A stretch of 64,000 bases of DNA from Echinarachnius parma (lineage: Eukaryota > Echinodermata > Echinoidea > Clypeasteroida > Echinarachniidae). The position numbers and the translations under genes are program-made. Each line of letters starts with the position of its first letter. Position 1 is the first letter of the stretch. The stretch covers positions 74,501 through 138,500 of the forward strand of contig JBAMJV010001345.1 in assembly GCA_037951105.1 (NCBI GenBank), in the 5' to 3' direction. Below are positions 44,301-55,800 of this stretch, in pieces. The notes beneath the pieces are model-generated. The model ran no database searches and was not told the DNA's origin. It saw only the letters and a program-made list of their open reading frames with translations.

Positions 44301-45691
44301 CCCTCCCGTGCCAAAAGTATTGCAACATAGACACAGGCATTACACAGGAGGCAATGTATGACATGATAATAAGTGCTGTTTTAATTAATTTGTAGTAAAT
44401 GATTTAAGATCTTATTATCAGGCACATTTCAGTAACATGCCAAGAGTCATTTATCATGTAAAGTTCATGAAGTTCTAGTATTTTGTTGGGTACCCGCGCA
44501 TTCTGATAACGGCGCGCATCCTCCTTGGTATAGTCCCGTATAGACCATGCAGTCTTTCTTGGGTGATGCTGCCCCAGACCTTACAGATAGAGCGGATCAG
44601 ACCCTCCCTGGTGGTTGGTCGGTCCTTGGTGAGGGCTCTCTTGATGGCATCTCACATATTCTCTATCGGGTTAGCATCTGGGGATTGTTCTGGCCACTGC
44701 ACCCTAGCTGTTGACGCCATTTTCGTCATACCTTTGGTCCATCTGGGCAGCCCTGTGCGCCGGTGCGTTGTCATCCTGGAAAATGAACGGGTGTTGCGCG
44801 TCGCCAAAGATGTTACCAATGGATGGAAACAAGTGAGAGTCCAAAATCTCCCGATATTTTTGCGTTATCCTTGTTCCCGTACACGATAACAAGATCGCCG
44901 ACTCCATAGATGCGAAAACACACCCAAACCATGAATGAAACTGCATTCCTTTGAGGTAGATCAGGTTCCTTGGGTCGTATGAGGTGTTGGGTTCACGCCA
45001 GACTCTTACTCTTCTGTCGTTGGAAGAAAGGCAAAACCTACTCTCGTCGGAAAAGACCGGAAGTGACTCCAATTGTCCTACACCGTCCAATCCCTCACTC
45101 TGGAGGACCACCTGATGCGTCTCTGGCGATTGACACGAGATATGAGAATTTCCTCCTGGAAATGCGGGCATGAAGATTGTGGGAGTATAGACGTCTTTGT
45201 GTCGTCCTCTTTGAGATTCTCCTATCAGTCCTGTAGCTCCAGTGAGCTGCCAAAGTTTGTGCAGATTCGAATCGGGTCATACGAGCCAGACGCAGGAGGT
45301 ACCAATCTTCCAGACGTGTCTTTCTACCTCTGGCAGGTCTTCGTCGCTAGTCAAAATTGTCCGTTTCCCTATGGCGTTTACACACTCTGTACACCGTTTG
45401 ACGGCATACCTGAAAGTGTTCAGCAATCTGAGCCACCGAAACCCCCTCCTCCCCCAGGGTGACGATTTGTCGGCGTTGCACGTTAGATAACCCGGATGTC
45501 TTAACCATGGTGTGTGCATGAGGGACTTAGTGGCATTGAATGAGAAAGTAAACAACGTGCACCTTCCATTTATACCGAAATGTCGGTCACTATTCAATTA
45601 TTTAGAACAAAACACCGCTACAACATAGATAAGTCATTTACCAAAAATGTAACGAATTTCACCATGTTGCAATACTTATGGCACGGGAGGG
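44301..45691 (-). mobile_element. Tc1-type transposon with intact ends
   Basis: 1391 bp bounded by CCCTCCCGTGCCAAAAGTAT and its complement with one mismatch, extending about 28 bp, with TA duplications at 44299-44300 and 45692-45693. The length fits Tc1 elements. The ends look usable, but the transposase gene inside is broken. Confidence 0.93.
44475..45508 (-). pseudogene. Tc1-family transposase, broken
   Basis: About 344 codons from the ATG at 45508 to a stop at 44475, the normal Tc1 transposase size. An N-terminal helix-turn-helix is seen (QIAEHFQVCRQTVYRV); the catalytic Asp blocks SDESRF and FQDDNAPAH, and the Glu block QSPDANPIENM, are recognisable, so the DDE triad was present. It is interrupted by an in-frame stop after the N-terminal part (DNFD then TAG), by at least one frame change in the middle, and by a stop in place of the usual Trp after ENM. 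The enzyme would cut and paste Tc1 ends; this copy cannot, but its ends could be moved by a related enzyme. Confidence 0.9.
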
Positions 45692-45701
45692 TACACCTAT
45701 A

Positions 45702-46353
45702 GTAGGCTTGTTAAGGGGCCCGTGACTGCATTTTGGGGTACGATTGTTTTACTTGGCACACATTGACAATGTTGCGTAATCGAGTACCCCAAACAGTATG
45801 GCCCGCATTGTCTTCCTTATCAAAGGGAGTGCAGTCGTGCGATTCGTCTGTACAACTAATTATATGGGAGGTATTTGGACGAAAATGCCTCAGTATTCCG
45901 AGGATCGCTGGAGACAAAAAAGTAGCAAATTTAGGAAACGACATTGCCTCAGAAAATGGCCCTAGGATCCAAACGCCTTACCCAAAATTAATATTCATGG
46001 TATCATTTTGTTGGAAAAAGAATGTTCTATCCAATGAAATAAAAAATAATGACATTTAGTCGATGGTGTCGAAGAATTTAACGATCGTAAGTGTTGCAAC
46101 CTTTTTGAGACACTCTGTATTTTCAAATGTTTCTCCTTCAAATATCTCAATAAATACAAAATTTTCATAGAATATCCCATTTCCATGAATAAATTTGCAT
46201 ACATTATGGGAATTAGGCCTAATTTGCTCAGATACAGAGTATCTCTTTGGATGAATTTGTTTTCTTTTGATCCAAGGAATATGTGTGCCAAGTAAAACAA
46301 TCGTACCCCAAAATGCAGTCAACACCCATATTTTTGGCCCTTAACAAGCCTAC
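45702..46353. repeat. TA-flanked MITE with a nested MITE
   Basis: Terminal inverted repeats of over 50 bp (GTAGGCTTGTTAAGGG…; inner ACTGCATTTTGGGGTACGAT) with TA at each side, beginning about 10 bp after the Tc1 element ends. The region about 45766-46119 is homologous to the MITE at 33144-33489, so one element lies inside the other. Confidence 0.75.
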
Positions 46354-46617
46354 TACTAGGTCACTCTGGCATAGAAAGGGGGACGGTAGCCTAACATGAG
46401 AAGAACAAAAAATGGAGCAGCGCAATCGCACACGTATATGCTCTCGGCCTTCCAAGTCACAGTTTGGCTGCACTCGCCGAGATCATATGAGGCAGAATTT
46501 AAGAATTTATAATTAACTGACTGACTTGTACGTGTCATCTTTCTACGTACTGAGCTAAGACACAGATGTTTTAAATCTAAATAACTAGGATAAATCGAAA
46601 TGTTCCATAGAAAGAAA

Positions 46618-47619
46618 CTTACTTACTTACTGCCCATTATGCCTCCTGGCACATAGGGCAGCAACAAAAGTCTTCCACTCCTTCCGATCCTGGGCCAGTC
46701 TTTGGATGGTTCCCCATGTGTGGTTCAGGTCTTTAATCTCCCCTTCCACAGTTCTTCGCCAAGTGTTTTTAGGACGTCCCCTCTTTCTTTTGCCTTCTGG
46801 TGTCCAGTGGAGGGCTGTTCGTGTAATGTCATCTATGTTATTTCTCATTACATGTCCGATCCATCTCCACCTTCTTCTCAGGATGATGTTCTCCATGCTG
46901 TCTTGATGGCATTGGGCATACAGTGCTTCGTTTGAAATGGTGTTTGGCCAGAAAATGCGACATATTCTTCTCAGACTCTTTGTGTGGAAGACCGACAACT
47001 TTTTGAGGTCGTTTTTCGTCATTCTCCAACATTCAGTGCCGTACAGAAGAGTGGAAAGGACACAGCTCCGGTACAATTTTAGCTTGGTCTTGGTGCTGTA
47101 CTGCTGTGATCTCCATATAGTATTGAGCATTCTGAATGCATTTCTGGCTTTATTAAGACGGTTCTTAATGTCTTCATCGTGCCTGACAGTGCTGCCCAGG
47201 TAAGTAAACTCCTCAGTTATAGGAAGGTCTTCCCCGTTTGCTTGTATTGGTAAAGGCTCCGAGATGTTCAGGGTCATCACCTCTGTTTTCTTTTGGCTGA
47301 TCTTCAAGCCAATTTGCTGGGCAAAATCACTGAGTCTGGATGTTTTTTCTTGCATATGCTGGTGGGTGTGTGAAAGTAGAGCGAGATCATCTGCAAAGTC
47401 GAGGTCCTCAAGTGTAGAAAAGAGGGTCCATCTTATGCCTCTTTTTTGGTGTTCAGTTGCCTGTCTCATCACCCAGTATATGGCGATATTGAAGAGCAGT
47501 ACTGACATGACACATCCTTGCCTAACTCCAGTCTTCACTTGGAACTTATGGTTACTGTTTCCAACTCTGCATGTAGAAATAAAAGTGTTCATTAAACGAC
47601 TAACATTCCAAAGTTCATA
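46618..47619 (-). mobile_element. RTE-like LINE, 5'-truncated
   Basis: The 3' end of a non-LTR retrotransposon, with a short (TAAG)n-type tail (46618-46635 on this strand), as is usual for RTE-type elements. The 5' side stops where the foldback at 47620 begins. Confidence 0.85.
46627..47592 (-). CDS. LINE reverse transcriptase, C-terminal part
   Basis: 321 codons open to the natural stop. It starts within the RT domain: GVRQGCVMS (RT motif before the active site), then FADDLALLS (catalytic FADD box), then the thumb and connection region (YLGSTV, SVLSTLLYGTECW-like block), LRRICRIFWPNTISNEALYA and the C-terminal GKRKRGRPKNTWRRTVEGE typical of RTE-related elements. The endonuclease and first RT motifs are missing, so it cannot retrotranspose by itself. 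The lack of stops over the retained part suggests a fairly recent insertion. Confidence 0.88.
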   Translation of the reverse strand: MNTFISTCRVGNSNHKFQVKTGVRQGCVMSVLLFNIAIYWVMRQATEHQKRGIRWTLFSTLEDLDFADDLALLSHTHQHMQEKTSRLSDFAQQIGLKISQKKTEVMTLNISEPLPIQANGEDLPITEEFTYLGSTVRHDEDIKNRLNKARNAFRMLNTIWRSQQYSTKTKLKLYRSCVLSTLLYGTECWRMTKNDLKKLSVFHTKSLRRICRIFWPNTISNEALYAQCHQDSMENIILRRRWRWIGHVMRNNIDDITRTALHWTPEGKRKRGRPKNTWRRTVEGEIKDLNHTWGTIQRLAQDRKEWKTFVAALCARRHNGQ

Positions 47620-48321
47620 TTATTATTTATTTCGTATCAACCTGTCACAGATAAAAGGGTGAATTTTAAGTTTTAAAAGAGGATACGAAAAGCAAAAATG
47701 TTCAACACAATCATATCGTAAAATAACTTATTACAAATGCTTGCGTCTTGGTAAATGTTACATCATTGGAAAGGGTAAAGTCTCGTTTTTGATGAGAAAC
47801 GATTCGCATATTCATTAACCTTTTAGAACAGTCAGGAGCTAGCAAAATATCACACGGGTTCAAAAAATGACTGTGATTTCCGAAATTCCAGCTCTGTGAT
47901 TGGCTCATTCAACTACTGACCACTGTTGCTGAGGTGACGGGCCCATAGCAACATTCATTCGCACCTGACATTGCCCGGTTTGTCACCATGCGGTCTTGGT
48001 TGAATAGCCCACAAGTCGCGCGTGATGTTGAATAAGCCAATCACAGAGCTGGAATGTGTAAATTCACAGTAATTTTTGAACATCTTGTGATATTTTGTTA
48101 GCTCCTGACTATTCTAAAAAATGAATGAATATATGAATGGTGTAGTATCTGAGCCAATACTTTTCTCATTCCAAAGATGTAAAAATTCACCGAGACGCAA
48201 GCACATTTGATATATTATTTTATAAGGTAAACATGAATCATTAAATTCTTGTTTTATTATCATATTTTAACCTTAAATTTCACCCTTTTATCTACGTGAG
48301 ATTGAAACGAAACGAATAATA
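47620..48321. repeat. Foldback MITE, about 700 bp
   Basis: Inverted arms of about 300 bp: TTATTATTTATTTCGTATCA and AGATAAAAGGGTGAATTTTAA at the left, their complements at the right; inner CCAGCTCTGTGATTGGC pairs with GCCAATCACAGAGCTGG. Noncoding. It abuts the truncated LINE. Confidence 0.85.
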
Positions 48322-48324
48322 ACA

Positions 48325-50010
48325 TCAACTGTAGACTATTAGGCGTTGTATCGACGCCTTTCTTTTCATGAAACACTTAATTTCTCTTAGTTTATGTGAT
48401 TTGAAATATCGTTGTTCCTGCTCATTACTTTTTCATTGAAATCCAAGTCATGCATATTTGTTTATAAATGGGAAGCCTTGTTGATGCTCTGCGATCTCAC
48501 TCGCAGGTTTTGATCAAGCAACACGTTGTGGGCTCACACTACGTGCAGTGCAGTGGGTGCAAACATAATTAGAATAACTTATGAAGAAAAAAAGAAAGAA
48601 AACAAAACAAAAAAACAATACATATGTATATATCAATATCTTACAGAATCCTAAAAAAATGATGCTTACACAAAAGTTTGTTGTATAGCAAATCGTTTTG
48701 TCCTTTGTACAAAGCGGACAATAGCCGCTTGAACATATTTTGTGGATTTTAAAATCATTTTCATATCATTTTCAAAAATATTAATTTCAGCGAGCATCAT
48801 TGCTCGTTCAATTTAGTATCTAGGACACTCCACAAAATAATGAGTGACCGTTTCTAATGAAGAGCAAAAATCACATTTCCCTGTGGCGTGGATACCAAGT
48901 TTATATAAATCAAAATGAAGGCCTAACATTCCCAAACGTAGTCTTCTCTCAGGGTCTCAAAGTGTCGGTTTTTAATTTTAGCCTTGCACAAAACTATGGA
49001 AATTATGAAAAAACCATGGACATTCGTTTGCACAATCGGGCAAACAATCACGACTATTCGGAATAAAGTAACATTCCCTGATTGCTTCAATATACAGAAC
49101 TAACATTGAATGGATCTGGTAACTTTGATGATAATATTAAGCTTTTCATACAAAAAGGATAATGTTTACCTCTTGAAAACAGAAAACAAAATCAATGTCT
49201 GATTTTATCCCGATCGTTCGCGTGAAGTATCAGAATAAAAATTAAAAAAACTAAGAAAAACGCGGCCATATACAGCTACAGCGTATCCCACCATAAATAC
49301 ATCTACCACACTAATTCATGTATCAATTTATGAAAAACTCTAGATTAAGTATACCCTTAGAAAGGATTTGCCAACAAGTGACCGTGACTCTATGTTTCGA
49401 TTTGAAAATGCAATTTTGGCAAGGAATAAAATAATTATATTTTGTTCAGACCATTATCATATCATCATAATGTAACGCATTAAGACATATGAATAAAATG
49501 TTTATGTTACTATGCCGCTTTTGTTCGATTGTAGGTTAAGTCTATTTGCACGTTATACTGACTTCAAAATGATTTGAATATAAATTGTACGATTTGTAGT
49601 ATTCTTGAGCCCCAGTAGTAAAATGACATGAATGATGGCCATAGGCGTACCCGGGGGGGGGGGGGGGGGGGGGGTTGGTGGGTTCAACCCCCCCCCCCCC
49701 CCCCCCCCTTTGACCAAAAAATGGATGAAAAAAACCTGGTCTCGGCCTCGAAAATGTTGAAATTTCTTGGTCTCGGCCTCGAAAATTTTACACATGTATA
49801 CATGTGTACTCTCATCAAATCTAGACGGCGCGGCGGTGCTCCATCCAGCGATCCATATCGATGACATTAATACCGACATTTGCATTATACGTGGGGAAAT
49901 TCACAATTTCCTTTTGCTGCGTAACTTCTATACTACATTATAAACTCCTCAAAAAAAAGATTGGACAGTTTGTTTAGCCACCTACTTCTCATGTATTTGA
50001 GACCTGTTTG
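48325..50010. other. Gene-free stretch
   Basis: AT-rich; no exon supported. At 49651-49710 a run of about 22 G, the linker GGTTGGTGGGTTCAA and a run of about 22 C form a potential long hairpin. It is followed by two copies of TTGGTCTCGGCCTCGAAAAT-like words, related to 61385-61865. Confidence 0.45.
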
Positions 50011-50568
50011 TATCCTTTTATGCATCCGTTGATTAGCTAATTACCTCCTCTTTAAAAATGACACCACTTTTGAAACAATCGCTTGCTTTATGCCTGAGTA
50101 CCTCCCTTTTGTTTACAGGTGGGTCGCAAACAAAATAGGCCAAAATTTGCCAATGCTCTAATGCAGTGTACTCATTTATCCATTCATTGATTAATCCTAT
50201 AGTAACATAATCAATATGATTAAGCAATTTGGCACATTCTGCTTGAGACCCACCTGTAACCAAATAGGAGGTACCCAGCAAAGAAGCAAGCGATTGTTTT
50301 TTGTTTTTTTTTTGATAAGCTTCTTTAATGTATCTTAATGTAAGTTTAATTTTGTATTTCTGTAAAAAAATATATAATTTTGTTTAATTTGTTTGTTTTT
50401 GCTGTATTTTGTATGTATACGGACTTGCTGAAAAAACAGCCTGACGGCTGATAGCGAGTTTTTATTGCCGTGTTTTAATAATTAAAACAAACAAACAAAC
50501 AAACAAACAAAAGTAGTGTCATTTTAGAGAGGAGGAAATAAGCTAATCCACTGATGCATAAAATGATA
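50011..50568. repeat. Nested inverted repeats with a LINE tail
   Basis: Outer arms TATCCTTTTATGCATC with TTAGCTAATTACCTCCTCT match their complements at 50515-50568. A second inverted repeat (50078-50297; ends ACAATCGCTTGCTT and complement, inner CAGGTGGGTC) lies inside. Between the inner repeat and the right outer arm sits the LINE 3' tail at about 50298-50512. So at least two insertions have occurred in one place. Confidence 0.7.
50298..50512 (+). mobile_element. LINE 3' tail with (CAAA)n
   Basis: AT-rich 3' UTR with a small hairpin (CAGCCTGACGGCTG), TTGCCGTGTTTTAATAA and a (CAAA)n tail. From memory this resembles CR1/L2-type LINE ends. No coding part. Confidence 0.55.
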
Positions 50569-51066
50569 ATGGTATAGAAGGCTCTGCACGAAATATTTGA
50601 TGTGAGATAATTCAAAACTTCGTGTAACATTTAAAAGAGCATAAACTTTATTTGATCAAAATCGGTTCAGAAACGGCTGAAATATCAATAAATATATCCG
50701 ATCGGAATAAATTTGGGCCCCAGATTTATTCGATGATTTTTTAATTTGTTTTTTAAATGCTTACACTTTTTCAAAACTTTTCAAAAGAAGTTTTTAAATA
50801 GTTCTTGATGATCTCTCTATTTAATCATTATTTCAACAAAACATCACATGCATAATTTTGTATGAAAAATGGTTGAAACCAATGCTTTTTTAGAGAGCGC
50901 CCTCTTGTGTTTAATGGCTCTTTTTGAATGATAACAGGCTTTTTACTTAGTCGTTTGTAATGTGTTAAGCTTAGCACGGTGGAGTTATAACTATTAGTTT
51001 GTAATTTTATTGGGGAGGTTTTGTTTACTAAAGCTCAGCCTTACCAAAACTGTACTACACCTTTAA
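50569..51066. repeat. TTAA-type MITE, family A copy 3
   Basis: Closely similar to 39236-39778 from GCTCTGCACGAAATA to ACTGTACTACACCTTTAA. The left end is cut off by the neighbouring element. Confidence 0.8.
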
Positions 51067-51069
51067 AAT

Positions 51070-52198
51070 ATGATACCAGCTTTTTCAAATGCTCACTCCA
51101 TTTTTAGTGATATATTCATTATTTAATTTGAAAATAAATCCCGTGGATCATTGTCAACTGGGTACAAAACTCATGGCAATCAGATAAGCAACTAACACAC
51201 TGTACTTCGCTCATATCTCAGTAATATTGACATGTATTTAACTTGGAATGTTCAGGCATCAATCAGTGGACAAATCAGATCATAATAAAGACAACATTTG
51301 GCAACCTTTATTCAGTTGTTGCATATCTGAATATAGTTATATTACTTTAAAACCAATAATAAATTGGTTTTCCATTTATCATAATAAAAACAAATGTCTG
51401 ATCTTATAATTAATCGAATTTGAATGTATTTACACGACGGAGGATTATTTAAACCACACATGCGTGTTTGTTTTGCTTTTGTCATCAAACAAAATCATGT
51501 TTTAAATAAATAATTATGTTAAATGAGCACAGGAAATTGATCGCTAGAACGGTACTCGGTGGTCATTTTCCTTTATGAATTTATTGGGAAAATTATGATA
51601 TTATATAGCACTCGACACTGTCATGGCAGTATCGTAAGTACTATAGAGCCAGCATTTCCACTCTCTTTATTCTCTCCTTATTCCTTCTTCACTATCCAAT
51701 ACAAGGGGGCGTGCTTCACAAATTGAACGTACATAATTGAATAAGCGGACTCCCAGCCTGCTACCTCGCCCACCTAAAAAAAAAAAAAGAATAATAAATT
51801 AATAATAACAAAATGTAATGTGTTCAATCTCTTCAAATTAAAGTAATTGGACTGGATTGTGGAAAAGGGTGTACATGTGCGAATATAAAGCAGTGCGGTG
51901 TCATAAATTATTAGCTCTATACCATGCACCACTGCACTGCATGCATGTTGTGTGCTGAAGAATGCGTTAAAAATGACATATAATTTGTGTTGCCCACTGG
52001 CGCACATTGGATGATTCTAAATACACGGCTGAAACTGAAAGGTTGATCGAAAGCCCACACCGCCTTTGTGTAAAACCGAGGTCATATTTTGTCTGAATTA
52101 TGATAAATAAGTGCATAGCCGTGCTATAGTATGTCTGCTTAGTTCATACGACTCGCACACTCGATCTACACAGAAAACCAACGTACATTTTGAGCATA
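51070..52198. other. Gap upstream of the GDAP1-like gene
   Basis: AT-rich, no gene. The last few hundred bases before 52199 should contain the promoter and 5' UTR; no clear core element can be pointed out. Confidence 0.4.
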
Positions 52199-52249
52199 AT
52201 GTCGGACCCAGAGTTATATCATGCTGAGGTGTCATTTTACTCTCAAATG
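52199..52249 (+). CDS. GDAP1-like exon 1
   Basis: 17 codons, MSDPELYHAEVSFYSQM, with donor GTGAGT in phase 0. It forms the first beta strand and the start of helix 1 of the thioredoxin fold. Confidence 0.85.
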
Positions 52250-52636
52250 GTGAGTCTCTACCCATTTCTGTTATACTTATACACATCTACAATTATATGT
52301 ATCTGGGTATTTATGCATGTATGTATTGTATATAATGTATGTACATGTATTGACAATGTATGCGTGTATGTATTATGATGTATGTAATGTATGTCTATCC
52401 ATAAGTCTGAATATATATATATACCTACCTCTGTATCTGTATTTTTCTATACCAACCCATTCATCTATCCACGAATCTTCCTACCTATTTACATATCCAT
52501 CTAAATCAATATGCATGTATATGATATCTATCTATCTATATATCTATATAATTATCTATCTATATATATCTATCTATCTATCTATCTATCTATATATCTA
52601 TATAATTATCTATCTATATATATCTATCTATCTATC

Positions 52637-52735
<99 letters not shown>

Positions 52736-52774
52736 ATCTATCTATCTATATCTATCTATTTCTATCTATCTATA

Positions 52775-52857
<83 letters not shown>

Positions 52858-55800
52858 ATCTATCTATATCTATCTATTTATATCTATCTATCTATATATC
52901 TATCTATATATATATCTATCTATCTATATCTATATCTATATATCTATCTATATATATATCTATCTAGCAATTGTAATTATTGACATATATATATTCAGTA
53001 TATATCTGTACATCTCTCAAACTATGTAGATCTACGTACTATATACAATATGTTTATTATCTGTCTATATAGAGTCTATATTGTTTTAATACGCTTTAAT
53101 TATGTTTATATCGTGTATCCCGTTTATCATTGTGCCACCGTCGAACATTAAAGGGCAATGCAACTCAAGAATAGAGTTTATCCTACTTGATATATCGTAA
53201 TATGCCCTTTTATAACATAACTCCGACTCAGATTTCTGCTTTGGGAGAAATATGTGAAAACTCTATTGGGTTTACCACTATTCATGCGAACACTGGAGGC
53301 CGCCATTGTTAGGTGTGTGCGGACTTATGGTCAGTGATATACACTAATGCATTTCAATAGCACCTATTGAACCCATTGTCTGAATACTTGTAGATGCTTT
53401 GACGAGTCTGTAAATCAGTGAAAAGCTTTTTGTTCGGCCCGTAGCACACTCGTCATAGTTTACAAAGCATGTCGGGAAATATTATTACAAGAACATGGCC
53501 GCTCCCATCACCTTTTGCCGCCGTAAGAATTAGTAAAATGTGGGTATGTTCACGTAAGGATTTCATGGGATCCAGGAGGCCAAAATTGCCAAGTTATGTA
53601 TCAAATAAAATGTCTGTTCACCCTCTAAACGATAATAATAGCCGAAAGCCATAGTTTCATTGCCCTTTAACTAGCCATTTTAAATTAGTTTCAATGCCCC
53701 TTTTCACCCTCTTTTCAGAGTCGTCTGGCCCTTACTGAAAGAGGAATCGTGTATAAAAGTCGCCTCGTTGACTATGGCGGAGGGGAGAACCGAACAGAGA
53801 AGTACTTCAGAGAGGTGAATCGGAAAGGGACACTTCCCACCTTGATTCACAAGGGGGTGCGCTTCATGGAATCACGTGACATAATTGACTACGCAGACAC
53901 TTTGCCCTCCGAACGTAAGCACCTTAGAATGATGTATTTGACGAAATTAATTTCCAAGTTGTAAACAATGCATTATTCTTAGTTTATAACAACGATGCTT
54001 CTTCTGATTATTTACATAACCAATATAATTATATATAATGTGGAAACTGACCAGGGGGTGTTTTACAAAGATTCTAAGTTGAACTTAACTCTAAGTTGAA
54101 GTTAACAAGTATGAAAAGCCGTTAGTTTCTTTGAAACAAATTTTAAAAGTCCTTTTAAAAGGCATAACATGTTGTTTCAAATCATTAATATTTTTCTATT
54201 ATCAAGGAGATATCATGTTCTTCATGTAAAATGTATGAAAAGTCTAAAATACTAGCATTTTTGTTTTTGAATATATTTTATTCCAAGGCTACAAATGGCT
54301 TATCATACTTTTTAAGTCCAAAAGAGTTGATTTCAACTTAGGATCTTTGTAAAAACTCCCCCGGAACAAGTATAGTACTGTAGTATGAATGGAAATGAGC
54401 AGAGAAAATTGGGCTTTCTCGGGGTTCCAACCAGATACCCCTTTCGCTCAATTGTAAACCGAACACAAAAAGTAACTTCACCCCTAAGCAATTGCCCATA
54501 ATTTCATAACCAAGAATCGTTTTAAGATTTCGTCTTGCGAAAACAATGTGTAAAAATAAGAGGTAACCATTAATCCATGGTTGAGTGAGCACACATTATA
54601 GAAAAAATAGTCATATTTCAAAATTCGCAAAATTATTATCATCATTACAAATTATTGAGAGTTGGAAAATTAAAAAATGCACTGTTTTACAATTGCAATT
54701 AATGCATTTTACCACATGTGCCATCAAAAAATCAAAATGAATGGAATATCAAACAGCATTGTTTCATAAACCATGATCAATGCATTCCGCCACATGTGCG
54801 GATTCACAACAATGTACAGGCACGCGCAATACCTTGTGACTTTTGAATTGGGCCATTTTGTCTTTAATCTGTGCTCATTCAGCCATAAAGTAATGAATAT
54901 CTCTGATTTTTCGCACATATCGAACATAACAACTGTGCCAATATTGTGGTAATATGACATCTTGAAACAATAATCGGTTATGAAATTATGGGCAATTGCT
55001 TAGGGGTGAAGTTACTTATTGTGTTCGGTTTATTTAAATTCCAATTTTAGCATATCTTGTTTTATGTTTTGAGGATGCCACCAATGTACCTTTCTCCCTC
55101 TATCTTTCTGTACGGCTGTCTCTCCTCTTCTAAACTTATATACTCTTTATCAATATCGTTCATTTCCACCCCCTCTCCACTCTCACCCCTCCCCCTCCTC
55201 ATCCACTCCCCCCTCGTATTATCTCCCCCACCCCCTCTCTCCGCCTCTCACGCTATCTTTATGTTCGTTTATTATTGGTTTCAACTGTTTTCTATACAAA
55301 ATTATGCATGTGATGTTTTGTTGAAATAATTATTAAATAGAGAGATCATCAACAACTATTTAAAAAACCTCTTTTGAAAATTTTTGAGAAGGTATAAGCA
55401 TTTTGTTTGTTTTAAAGACAAAAAATCATCGAATACATCTGGGCACCAGATTTATTCCGATCGGATATATTTATTGATATTTCACCCGTCTCTGAACCGA
55501 TTTCGATCAAATAAAGTTTATTCTGTCCTTAAAATTGTATGCTCTTTCAAATTTGACACAGTTTGTTTAATTATCTCACCAAAAAAAATGTATTTCGTGC
55601 AGCGCCCTCTATACTAAATCTGAACTACCCCTTTAACTGCCTCTTTCCACTATTCTTCACTCTCTATCAACGTCTCACTCTATCTCTCTCCGTCTTTCAT
55701 GCTAAATTTTGTTTTATAGTCGCTTTCCTCAAACTGTCTCTTTCCATGACTCTCTCTTTCCAGGGCCGAAGTTGTGTCCCCATGGTAACTCCGAGGAAGA

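Noticed and set aside
44563-45490. Plus-strand ORFs across the Tc1 element
   Set aside because: Antisense shadows of the transposase gene.
52317-53029. 216- and 172-codon ORFs rich in Ile, Tyr, Leu and Ser
   Set aside because: Products of the (TATC)n microsatellite; no stop codon arises in that repeat.
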